Source of the DNA: an uncultured Lachnospiraceae bacterium
Lineage (GTDB): Bacteria; Bacillota; Clostridia; Lachnospirales; Lachnospiraceae
DNA: 11,196 nt
Reading direction: 5' to 3'
Assembly: GCA_934359535.1 (NCBI GenBank)
Contig: CAKRLN010000062.1
Location: 1 to 11,196, forward strand
Below, in pieces: positions 1-6,787 of the stretch. The notes under the pieces are model-generated. The model had not been told where the DNA came from. It was given only the letters and a program-made list of their open reading frames with translations, and made no database searches. The position numbers were made by a program, and so were the translations under genes. The first letter of the stretch is position 1. Each line of letters opens with the position of its first letter.

Positions 1-602
1 CAGTTGGATACTGCATACACCTCATGAAAACACTCTGGTTCTTTTTCCAGATTTTCCTTTAATTCTGCCAGCTTTTTCCCAGATTTCATATAGATTTTTG
101 TCCCGGAAAGCTGTAATGTATCCGAAATGTTGTAGGATGCCGGAATGATGTGGATCTCATCCTTTCCATCCCCAAGCGAAATCCCAAGTGCGCCTGCTGC
201 TGCACAAAAGGATGGAACACCACATATCATCTTCACCTGATAACCAGCCCTTTTCGCTCTTTTATGCATATAGCTATAGGTAGAATATACCGAAGGATCT
301 CCGATCGTAAGAAATGCTATATTCTTTCCTGCATCCAGCAATTCCCTCAGCTCCTGAAATATCTCATCGTGAGCTTCCTTCAGCTTCTTCTTATCACGTG
401 TCATTGGAAAATGCCTGCAAATGATTTCCTTTTCATCAAGCTCCGGCATAACCGCCTTCACAATCTTATACGCATAGCATTCCTCTTTTGGTTCACTTGG
501 AAGAATGACTGCCTCACACTGTTCTATTGCCCTTATCGCACCAAGTGTCATAAGCTCCGGATTCCCCGGTCCCACTCCAATTCCATATAAAATTCCCGAC
601 AT
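1..602 (-). CDS. cbiL: Cobalt-factor II / precorrin-2 C20-methyltransferase (CbiL), 3' end cut by window edge
   Basis: SAM-dependent methyltransferase that methylates C20 of the dipyrrocorphin macrocycle (cobalt-factor II to cobalt-factor III) in the cytoplasm. The visible 200 residues carry the marks of tetrapyrrole methylases: an N-terminal GIGVGPGNPELMT loop (residues 7-19), TIGDPSVYSTY (about 99-109) and CGVPSFCAAAG (127-137). CbiL/CobI proteins are usually near 230 residues, so only the last 30 or so are missing. The start ATG at 600-602 is preceded by GGAGG (complement of 613-617), 10 nt away. The gene follows cbiA in the same direction, separated by a 73-bp tandem repeat array. The CbiL name is preferred to CobI because cbiG and the CbiE/CbiT arrangement point to the anaerobic pathway. 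Identification is firm; only the C-terminus is unseen. Confidence 0.93.
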   Translation of the reverse strand, partial: MSGILYGIGVGPGNPELMTLGAIRAIEQCEAVILPSEPKEECYAYKIVKAVMPELDEKEIICRHFPMTRDKKKLKEAHDEIFQELRELLDAGKNIAFLTIGDPSVYSTYSYMHKRAKRAGYQVKMICGVPSFCAAAGALGISLGDGKDEIHIIPASYNISDTLQLSGTKIYMKSGKKLAELKENLEKEPECFHEVYAVSN

Positions 603-630
603 GGGTATTTTTCCTCCATTTTCGTAAATT

Positions 631-904
631 TGATCCCCTTTTTCCCCTGCAAACGCTCTTATTATGCTTTGGGCTGGGTACTTTCTTTCTGTTTTCCTGC
701 TTTTGATCCCCTTTTTCCCTTGCAAATGCTCTTATTATGCTTTGGGCTGGGTACTTTCTTTCTGTTTTCCTGCTTTTGATCCCTTTTCCCAAGCAAAAAT
801 ACTCTTATTATGCTTTTGGCTGGGTACTTTCTTTCTGTTTTCCTGCTTTTGATCCCTTTTTCCAAGCAAAAATACTCTTATTATGTCTTTGGCTGGGTAC
901 TTTC
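631..904. repeat. 73-bp tandem repeat array (three full units plus a partial fourth) between cbiA and cbiL
   Basis: Units begin at 631, 704, 777 and 850, each with TGATCCC, and are exactly 73 bp apart. The fourth breaks off at about 904. Units 1 and 2 share CCCYTGCAAAYGCTC, whereas units 3 and 4 share CCAAGCAAAAATACTC, so two subtypes sit side by side. All contain CTTATTATG and GGCTGGGTACTTTC. Unit 4 overlaps the end of cbiA: on the minus strand it supplies that protein's last codons and tandem TAATAA stops (881-883 and 878-880). The array is purine-rich on the transcribed strand and I see no strong hairpin in a unit. Because 73 is not a multiple of 3, each unit shifts frame. This looks like amplification of the cbiA 3' end. 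The 278 bp between the genes hold nothing else except the cbiL ribosome binding site. Confidence 0.95.
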
Positions 905-2365
905 CTGGAATTTGCGCATCTGCTCTGTGAAATATTCCACAAAATGCGGGTTTGACGGATAATACAGATGTGGATATCCCCACCAGAAATTCTCTCCTGT
1001 GTGGATGCATTGCCAGCTCCGCCCTGTGACCGGCTTTTGGGCAATGCAGCTGCATCCATTTGCAGTACTGTCATAATAATGGAATTCGTGTCCTTTGATG
1101 CATGTATGCTCCGGCAGCCAGCATGGTTCCTGCTCCCGGATTTTTACATACCCGAAACGTACAAGCTTTCCGGTATTCTGGCATGTTCCATCAATTGCGC
1201 CTGCCAGCTCATAGGAATTCTGCTTTTCATCAGCCAGAAACCTATGCAGATACATAAAGCCACCACATTCTGCAACAGATGGCAGTCCAGCTGCAAGTGC
1301 CTCGCGGATTGCATTTCGCATACCGGCATTCTCTGACAGTTCTTTCGCATAAAGCTCCGGATATCCACCTCCAAGAAGCAATCCGGAAACTGCCTCCGGA
1401 AGCTCCCTGTCATGTACAGGGGAAAATGGTACAAGTGTAATCCCCGCCTCCTGAAGCGTTCTCAGATTATCCTCATAATAGAAACAGAAGGCTTCATCCT
1501 GCGCAATTGCAAGCCGAAGCTTCCGCTCTTTATTTTCTGGCATCTGTTTCTTTCCATCTTCGGCTGCATGCATCTTCCTGTAGCCCGACTGCTTCTCCTC
1601 TTGCATCAGATTCACCGGTTCTGCTTCATCTGCGATTTCAAGCAGTCTGTCAAGATCAACATATTTTTCCAATAAAATGGCAGCCTCCTGAAGCTGCCTG
1701 CGAAGCTTACTTAGCTCATCCGGCATCACAAGCCCCAGATGTCTGCTTGGAAGAAAAAGCTCCTTTTGCACTGGAAAACACCCAAGCACCGGAAGTGAAA
1801 GTTCCTCTTCAATCACTGGTGCGATCGTCTGCGCAAACATCTGTGAGGTGCGGTTTAAGATAACACCACAGATCAGATGGCTTTCGTCATACTGAAGAAG
1901 CCCGGAAAGCACCGGAACCATCGATCTTCCCATCCCATGCGCATCCAGAACAAGAATCACAGGTGTCTGGAGTGTCTTCGCCAGATGATATGCAGAGCCT
2001 TCTTCCTGGATTCCTCCAAGCCCGTCATAAAGTCCCATCGCACCCTCGATCACAGAAATATCGTGCTCATATACCGCACACCCTGATAACTCCTTCTGCT
2101 CCCCGGTGCCAGACACATCCTTACAATATTCTGTTTCGGCATAAAGAGCGCAGATCTGCTCCTCCCCGGAAAAAAACGTATCCAGATTTCGTGATGGCAC
2201 ACCAATCACCTTTTCATGAAACATCGGATCAATGTAATCCGGTCCCGACTTAAAAGCTCTTGGTTTCCTTCCACGCATTTTCAGCGCCTCTAAAAGCGCA
2301 CAGGTAATCGTTGTCTTACCGCTTCCGCTTTTTGGTGCAGCAAGCAGAATTCGTGCCTGTTTCAT
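881..2365 (-). CDS. cbiA: Cobyrinate a,c-diamide synthase (CbiA)
   Basis: Glutamine- and ATP-dependent enzyme that amidates the a and c carboxylates of cobyrinate. In 494 residues it shows the expected two-part layout. The N-terminal DTBS-like ATPase domain has the P-loop APKSGSGKTT (10-19), FKSGPDYIDP (38-47) and VIEGAMGLYDG (105-115). A variable charged stretch (about 255-282) leads to a class I glutaminase domain with GLLLGGGYPELY (328-339), nucleophile Cys367 in AECGGFMYL, GHEFHYYD (425-432) and the conserved GYPHLYYPSNPH (463-474). Length is slightly above the family norm of about 455-460. The ATG at 2363-2365 has AGAGGAG about 11 nt upstream. The last residues (ESTQPKT) and the stop lie inside the 73-bp repeat array, so the C-terminal tail may have been shaped by it. 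The gene lies 188 bp downstream of cbiJET across a repeat-like element. CobB is the aerobic-pathway name for the same family. Confidence 0.95.
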   Translation of the reverse strand: MKQARILLAAPKSGSGKTTITCALLEALKMRGRKPRAFKSGPDYIDPMFHEKVIGVPSRNLDTFFSGEEQICALYAETEYCKDVSGTGEQKELSGCAVYEHDISVIEGAMGLYDGLGGIQEEGSAYHLAKTLQTPVILVLDAHGMGRSMVPVLSGLLQYDESHLICGVILNRTSQMFAQTIAPVIEEELSLPVLGCFPVQKELFLPSRHLGLVMPDELSKLRRQLQEAAILLEKYVDLDRLLEIADEAEPVNLMQEEKQSGYRKMHAAEDGKKQMPENKERKLRLAIAQDEAFCFYYEDNLRTLQEAGITLVPFSPVHDRELPEAVSGLLLGGGYPELYAKELSENAGMRNAIREALAAGLPSVAECGGFMYLHRFLADEKQNSYELAGAIDGTCQNTGKLVRFGYVKIREQEPCWLPEHTCIKGHEFHYYDSTANGCSCIAQKPVTGRSWQCIHTGENFWWGYPHLYYPSNPHFVEYFTEQMRKFQESTQPKT

Positions 2366-2400
2366 CTGACTTCATTCTCCTCTCCCGATATTTCTATATT

Positions 2401-2556
2401 TAGGCAATTGCGAAACTCTCTTTTACTCACATTTTATTGTTCAAAGTGACAAAAATCTTCGAAGACACGCTCTCGCTGCTCATGCAGTTCGGTGCATGGC
2501 TCCGATGCTGTGCAGTAAATGCACAGCACGGTTTCAACCAATTTGTACAGCGCCTA
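2401..2556. repeat. Divergent copy of an intergenic element shared with 5521-5729
   Basis: The stretch between cbiJET and cbiA shares two blocks with the larger element at 5521-5729. TAGGCAATTGCGAAACTC (2401-2418) matches 5521-5538 with one difference. CACGCTCTCGCTGCTCAT (2466-2483) is identical to 5585-5602. The offset between the blocks is 65 bp here and 64 bp there, so these are homologous positions and not chance hits. The rest has diverged and the matching far inverted repeat is not recognisable; only CGCCTA at 2551-2556, which overlaps the cbiJET stop codon, recalls the end motif. Orientation relative to the cbi genes is the same in both copies. Confidence 0.75.
2506..2528. repeat. Perfect 9-bp stem hairpin, TGCTGTGCA-GTAAA-TGCACAGCA
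   Basis: The arms at 2506-2514 and 2520-2528 pair perfectly around a 5-nt loop, between the cbiJET stop and cbiA. Neither strand has a T-run after the stem, so it does not look like an intrinsic terminator. It may act as an mRNA-stability or processing hairpin within the polycistronic message, or simply be part of the repeat element. Confidence 0.8.
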
Positions 2557-4758
2557 TTTAGAAATCGTTACAATCATGACTGGGTTTTCAGCCTGCATCA
2601 GATGATAAGCTCCGATTTTCTTCGCACGGCTTGCCTGCACCCATACAATATCCGGATTCTGAATCACCCCTGTCTGAATCAGCTGTGTAATTTCCGAAAT
2701 TGTTTCCAGACTTACTGCGTTAATTACAACACGGACAGACGAATTTTTCTGAAAAAGCACACTCAGAATTTCTTTCATGTTTCCACTGCTGCCACCAATA
2801 AATGCATGCGTCGGAGCTGGAAGTGCCCTCAGTCCTTCCGGTGCAAGTGCCTCGACCACTTCAATATTTGAAAGCGCAAACTTCTTCTGGTTTGCCCGGA
2901 TCAATTCTGCTGCCTCATGTTTTTTCTCAATCGCATATACCTGGATTGTACTGCTCCGATCCGCTGTTTCCATTGCAATGGAACCGGTTCCGCTTCCAAT
3001 ATCATAGACAATGGCTCCCTCATAAAGCTTTAGTTTACTAATAGAGACTTCACGTACCTCTTCCTTTGTCATCGGAACACGTTCCCGTAGAAACACCTTA
3101 TCATGCCAGCCATGCGTTACCGGTTTCGCAGAAAAATCCGGATTACAGATCAGGCACACATAAAGCCCCTCTGTTTCCATTTCCAGACACTGCTCTGGAG
3201 TAAGAAGACTGACCTTCTCCTCCGGATAGGAAAGCTGAAATCCGGTCCAGACTACACACGCTTCCAGACCGCTCTCTATCAGGATTTTTCCGATTTTTCT
3301 CACATTGTCCGCCCCTGACATTAACACAAAGGTCTTTGCGTGATAACGGACTGCCTCTATAACCGCTGCTTTCCAGATGTGTTCTTCCCCTCGTCCATGA
3401 ATGCTCATAATCTTTGCATCCTGCCAGCTGATCCCGGTTTTTGCTGAAAGGTACGAGACCGAAGAAATTCCAGGATACACAGCTACCTTAACATATCCAG
3501 CTTCCGCAAGCTTTTCCTTCATCTTACTGCATCCACTGTAAAATCCGGTATCCCCGGAAAAAAGAACAACAACCTTGGTATCCGGTGCAAGCCTTTTAAG
3601 ATGGGGAAGAATGTCTCTGGCAAGATAATACGGATACACCTGCGCTTTGGTATCCACAAGCGTAAGAAGACGCTTCGCACCAAATACAACATCCGCATGG
3701 GAAATCATCTCTCTCGCAGCAACCGTCAGCGTATCCGGATTGCCCATTCCAATCCCGATAAGTGCAATCGGAAGGCGTTTTCCAGGATTTTCTTCTTCAT
3801 CTTTATCCACTTCAAACTCTGCCTCCCGGACTTTTTCCGTACCTATTTCTGACTTTGTTTCGCTGGCCTCTTTCCTATTCATTTCCGTTTTTGTTTCGCT
3901 GGCTTCTCCCAGCGATATCACCTCAGAGACCAGCTCCCGGATCTTATTATAAACCTGAGCAAATGACATGCCAGCACCATTTTTTTCCGGATTCTGGATA
4001 ATATATACCGGAATGCCACAAGCCCGTGACGCTGAAAGCTTCTCTTCGTACCCGCCTGCCCTTCCGCTTTCCTTTGTCACAAGACACCGGATTGAAAACT
4101 GCCTGATCAGTGCTGTATTGAGTTCCTCTGAAAATGGTCCCTGCATCGCAATAATGTGTTTTCCGGCAATTCCAGCCTCCTCACACAGACGGATGCTTTC
4201 TCTTCCTGGAAGCACGCGCACATAAAGACGCTCCTTTAATCCTTCCTCCTTGCAAAATACGGAAAGCTCCTTGCTCCCTGTCGTAAGAAGAATATTTCCG
4301 GAAACCTCAGCAAGTGCCTTGGCACATTCCGATACATCCCGAAAAAAATAGTTCGGTACATGATTTTCATCCTGCTTCTGACACATTGCCGTTTTCCCAG
4401 CACCTTTGCCTGCCGGTTCCGAATACATGTTTTCTTCTCCGGCATCCCCGGTATCCCGTTTCAAACGCAGACACAAAAGTCTGGCACGCTCTGCGGCTTC
4501 TTTTATATTGAAAGAAACCTGAACAGCAAACGGATGCGTGGCATCCACAACTGCTGCATAACCTCCAGAAATCATAAACTGTTCCATCTCCTTTGGCTGC
4601 ATCCGTCCTGTATGCATTTCCACATTTGGAAGCTCTGGCATCACAAGCTCTCCATACTCCGTTGCCACACAGACCGTACATGGGATTCCTTCCCCAGAAA
4701 GCTGTACTGCAAGCGCCTTTCCTTCCGTTGTACCGGAAAAAATGAGAATTTTACTCAT
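2554..4758 (-). CDS. cbiJET: Fused cobalt-precorrin-6A reductase / C5-methyltransferase / C15-methyltransferase-decarboxylase (CbiJ-CbiE-CbiT)
   Basis: One 734-residue protein joins three successive steps. Residues 1-280 are CbiJ, the NAD(P)H-dependent precorrin-6A reductase: ILIFSGTTEGKALA near the start, VVDATHPFA (70-78), LLTTGSKELSVF (157-168) and a KESGRAGG motif (229-236). Residues 281-329 form a charged linker with a 12-residue repeat (EASETKTEMNRK, EASETKSEIGTE). Residues 330-545 are CbiE, a tetrapyrrole methylase with IGIGMGNPDTLT (334-345) and FSGDTGFYSG (400-409). Residues 555-734 are CbiT, a Rossmann methyltransferase with the SAM loop YDIGSGTGSIAME (585-597) and the family's GGSSGNM (655-661). 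CbiE-CbiT fusion is the known CobL form; the added CbiJ gives a three-enzyme chain. The ATG at 4756-4758 overlaps the cbiH stop by 4 nt (ATGA), implying translational coupling; AGAGG lies about 10 nt upstream, inside cbiH. All three active regions look intact. Confidence 0.94.
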   Translation of the reverse strand: MSKILIFSGTTEGKALAVQLSGEGIPCTVCVATEYGELVMPELPNVEMHTGRMQPKEMEQFMISGGYAAVVDATHPFAVQVSFNIKEAAERARLLCLRLKRDTGDAGEENMYSEPAGKGAGKTAMCQKQDENHVPNYFFRDVSECAKALAEVSGNILLTTGSKELSVFCKEEGLKERLYVRVLPGRESIRLCEEAGIAGKHIIAMQGPFSEELNTALIRQFSIRCLVTKESGRAGGYEEKLSASRACGIPVYIIQNPEKNGAGMSFAQVYNKIRELVSEVISLGEASETKTEMNRKEASETKSEIGTEKVREAEFEVDKDEEENPGKRLPIALIGIGMGNPDTLTVAAREMISHADVVFGAKRLLTLVDTKAQVYPYYLARDILPHLKRLAPDTKVVVLFSGDTGFYSGCSKMKEKLAEAGYVKVAVYPGISSVSYLSAKTGISWQDAKIMSIHGRGEEHIWKAAVIEAVRYHAKTFVLMSGADNVRKIGKILIESGLEACVVWTGFQLSYPEEKVSLLTPEQCLEMETEGLYVCLICNPDFSAKPVTHGWHDKVFLRERVPMTKEEVREVSISKLKLYEGAIVYDIGSGTGSIAMETADRSSTIQVYAIEKKHEAAELIRANQKKFALSNIEVVEALAPEGLRALPAPTHAFIGGSSGNMKEILSVLFQKNSSVRVVINAVSLETISEITQLIQTGVIQNPDIVWVQASRAKKIGAYHLMQAENPVMIVTISK

Positions 4759-5489
4759 ACATGATATCCTCTCTTTGTAATCAGCTTTCCGTCAACAATC
4801 TCTGACTGGGAATTGCCGATAAACACCGTAGTAAACATGTTTACCTGCCGGTCTCTTAACTCCTTTATCGTGCAGGTAGACACTTTCGTTCCTTCCCTCC
4901 CGATATTTTCCACGTATCCGCAGGAACGCTCCGGCTCCACACCGTTTGCCATCAAAATATCACATGCCTTCTGTAAATAATCCGCTCTTTTACGACTCGA
5001 TGGATTATAGACCGCCATCGCAAAATCTCCCATCGCTGCCGCAATCAGACGTTTTTCAATGCGCTCCCATGGAGTCAGAAGATCACTTAAGCTGATCACA
5101 CAGAAATCATGGTTAAGCGGTGCTCCAAGCACTGCTGCACCACTGCTTGCTGCTGTAATTCCCGGAATCACAATAAGCTCACAGTCCGGCTCTTTTTTTC
5201 CAAGCTCATATAACAGAGAGGCCATTCCATAAATGCCGGCATCGCCACTGCACACCATAGAAACGGTCTTTCCCTTTTTTGCCTCCTCAAAACACATTTC
5301 GCAGCGTCTGGTCTCCTGCCGCATCGGCGTGGAAAGAAACTCTTTTCCCGAAAAGCGTTCCCCAAGCAGATTCAGATATACCGGATAGCCGATAATCACA
5401 TCGCTTGCTTCCAGTGCTTCGATTGCCTGACCGGTCATCATCTTCTCTTCTCCCGGTCCCATTCCAACAATATAAATTCTATGCTTCAT
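4755..5489 (-). CDS. cbiH: Cobalt-precorrin-3 / precorrin-3B C17-methyltransferase (CbiH)
   Basis: SAM-dependent methyltransferase that methylates C17 and, in the anaerobic pathway, drives ring contraction to cobalt-precorrin-4. The 244 residues show the tetrapyrrole methylase pattern: IYIVGMGPGEEKMMTGQA (5-22), MVCSGDAGIYGMA (78-90), PGITAASSGAA (109-119), the CbiH/CobJ-typical VYNPSSRKR (160-168) and a final TTVFIGNSQ (220-228). Length is normal for the single-domain form. ATG at 5487-5489 is chosen over the TTG codon directly before it (5490-5492): AAGGAG stands 7 nt from the ATG but only 4 from the TTG. The stop overlaps the next gene's start by 4 nt. Upstream lies a long palindromic element that separates the gene from cbiG. 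Called CobJ in aerobic nomenclature. Confidence 0.95.
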   Translation of the reverse strand: MKHRIYIVGMGPGEEKMMTGQAIEALEASDVIIGYPVYLNLLGERFSGKEFLSTPMRQETRRCEMCFEEAKKGKTVSMVCSGDAGIYGMASLLYELGKKEPDCELIVIPGITAASSGAAVLGAPLNHDFCVISLSDLLTPWERIEKRLIAAAMGDFAMAVYNPSSRKRADYLQKACDILMANGVEPERSCGYVENIGREGTKVSTCTIKELRDRQVNMFTTVFIGNSQSEIVDGKLITKRGYHV

Positions 5490-5520
5490 CAACTGTCTCC
5501 TTCTTCTGTCATATTATCTT

Positions 5521-5729
5521 TAGGCATTTGCGAAACTCACCTGAATTTACTACCACATGTACTGTAAGCACAAATAACAGCAGGCACGCTCTCGCTGCTC
5601 ATCGCTGGCAGCGGTACATAAGCGGCTAAAAAACACCCGCTAAGTACCTGCCGCTCTGAAGCACCTGCTTATTATTTTGTACTCACAGTACATGTTCCAT
5701 TTATTTTCCATGAGTTTCGCAATTACCTA
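5521..5729. repeat. About 209-bp near-palindromic (MITE-like or long-hairpin) element between cbiG and cbiH
   Basis: The ends are inverted repeats: TAGGCATTTGCGAAACTCA at 5521-5539 and, on the other strand, TAGGTAATTGCGAAACTCA at 5711-5729 (17 of 19 identical). Pairing continues inward. ACATGTACTGT (from about 5555) mirrors ACAGTACATGT near 5686-5696; the AGCACAAATAACAGCAGG region mirrors CCTGCTTATTATTTTGTACT; and GGCAGCGGTACATAAGCGG mirrors CCGCTAAGTACCTGCC around a short A-rich loop near 5629-5635. The whole element could fold as one long imperfect hairpin in the cbi transcript. It encodes nothing. An 11-bp direct repeat, TCATATTATCT, occurs just outside at 5509-5519 and 5755-5765 and may be a target-site duplication. 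A related copy lies at 2401-2556. Confidence 0.88.
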
Positions 5730-5768
5730 TCATTTTATCTTAGGTAATTGCCTATCATATTATCTAGG
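5726..5768. repeat. Tandem direct duplication (25-bp period) at the cbiG 3' end
   Basis: CCTATCATTTTATCTTAGG (5726-5744) is followed 25 bp later by CCTATCATATTATCTAGG (5751-5768). The second copy overlaps the last codons and TAA stop of cbiG (5760-5762). Between them, TAGGTAATTGCCTA (5741-5754) is a near palindrome made of two element-end motifs back to back. This suggests an extra copy of the outer end of the palindromic element, or a nested insertion. Confidence 0.8.
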
Positions 5769-6782
5769 CATATCATCCTCGTCTATCACATAATCCTTCG
5801 TCTCACGCCTGGGCTTCCACGGTGCATAAGAAACGGCAAGCGTCATTCCATTTTCTGCGGTCTTCGGGAGAACAAGCCTTGCACCTTCCCCGGCTGCTGC
5901 CATCGCCGCCCGCTCACAGACGTTATCGACCCCGACCTGGCTTTTTACAAACTCCGACTGTTTAAAATCACCGGAAATCTCCCTTAATTCCTCTGCGGAA
6001 AACGTAAGAAAAGGAAGCCGGTTCGCATTCGCAAGCCGTATGATTCCTTCCTCGTCCCGCTTCCGGTCGATCGATGCAACCGCGTTTATATCCTGCATCG
6101 TAATGCCAAGTGCATCGAACTGTTTATTCACAAAAGACCGCAGCTCCTCATAGCTTTTTCCACGGCGGCAGCCAATTCCAAGTGTATATTCCTTCGGTTT
6201 TAAACGAAGGATTCCTTTGGACAGCGTTTTCTCATCGGTTGCGATCACAATGTCTGCCATTTTCCCTGCAAGTATTTTGGACGATACCCGCGCAATCCCT
6301 TCTTTATTCTGAATCGTAAGCTTCTGCTGCTTTGCAAAAAGGTCTGCTGCAAAGGTCCGGTTCACATCCGTTGCTGTTGTAAGCACCGGAACCGCACCGG
6401 CAGCCTCCGCAATCCGCATGGCAAGCTCATTTGCGCCTCCGACATGTCCAGAAAGAATCGGGATCACAAACTGCCCCGCCTCATCCATCACGATCACAGG
6501 GCTGTCCGTCAGCTTATCCCGCACAAACGATGCAATCATCCGAACGGCAATTCCGCATGCACCAATAAATACAAGCGCACGCCCCGCTGCAAACTGCTCC
6601 CCCGTCCAGCCTGCTGTATCTCCCTCAACGGACTGCACAAAAGTTTCCTTTTGCTGCGTATCTCTCTCTGACTCTATTTTGCATTTTGTATACAAAAATA
6701 CACACTCCGGCTTCCAGCCCGTAAATACACGCTCCGACAGTTTTTTTCCATTTTCTGTAAAACTGATTACTCCAATTTCCAT
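5760..6782 (-). CDS. cbiG: Cobalt-precorrin-5A hydrolase (CbiG)
   Basis: CbiG opens the lactone ring of cobalt-precorrin-5A and releases the C20 two-carbon fragment as acetaldehyde; it is a hallmark of the anaerobic pathway. The 340 residues match the usual length and three-part layout: an N-terminal region with FIGACGIAVRMIA (72-84) and LSGHVGGANELA (110-121), a central variable part ending in DIVIATDEKTLSKGIL (177-192), and the CbiG C-terminal domain from LGIGCRRGKSYEEL (201-214) to the end, including VGVDNVCERAA (283-293). The start ATG at 6780-6782 is 5 bp past the cbiF stop, with GGAG 8 nt upstream inside the cbiF tail, so the two genes are coupled. The final codons and stop touch the repeat element that follows. 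Confidence 0.94.
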   Translation of the reverse strand: MEIGVISFTENGKKLSERVFTGWKPECVFLYTKCKIESERDTQQKETFVQSVEGDTAGWTGEQFAAGRALVFIGACGIAVRMIASFVRDKLTDSPVIVMDEAGQFVIPILSGHVGGANELAMRIAEAAGAVPVLTTATDVNRTFAADLFAKQQKLTIQNKEGIARVSSKILAGKMADIVIATDEKTLSKGILRLKPKEYTLGIGCRRGKSYEELRSFVNKQFDALGITMQDINAVASIDRKRDEEGIIRLANANRLPFLTFSAEELREISGDFKQSEFVKSQVGVDNVCERAAMAAAGEGARLVLPKTAENGMTLAVSYAPWKPRRETKDYVIDEDDMPR

Positions 6783-6787
6783 TCTCT

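Noticed and set aside
631..904. CRISPR array
   Set aside because: The 73-bp units adjoin directly with no unique spacers, and the sequence is not palindromic like a CRISPR repeat; it is a plain tandem repeat.
664..955. Short genes on either strand within the tandem repeat
   Set aside because: The repeat is open in several frames because of its composition; the peptides merely repeat themselves, with no ribosome binding sites or independent support.
2506..2528. Intrinsic terminator inside the cbi cluster
   Set aside because: The stem is perfect but neither strand has a U-tract after it, so termination is unlikely.
4360..4764. Plus-strand genes antisense to the cbi cluster (also near 150-590, 1507-1863, 6418-6900)
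   Set aside because: They lie wholly opposite well-identified cbi genes, have no family motifs and reflect the codon usage of the minus-strand genes.
5490..5492. TTG as the start of cbiH
   Set aside because: The AAGGAG site is 7 nt from the adjacent ATG but only 4 nt from the TTG, so the ATG at 5487-5489 is the better start.
5755..5765. HipB operator in the cbi cluster
   Set aside because: AGATAATATGA resembles half of GATAATATATTATC but is not palindromic, and the DNA is AT-rich; chance is the simpler reading.
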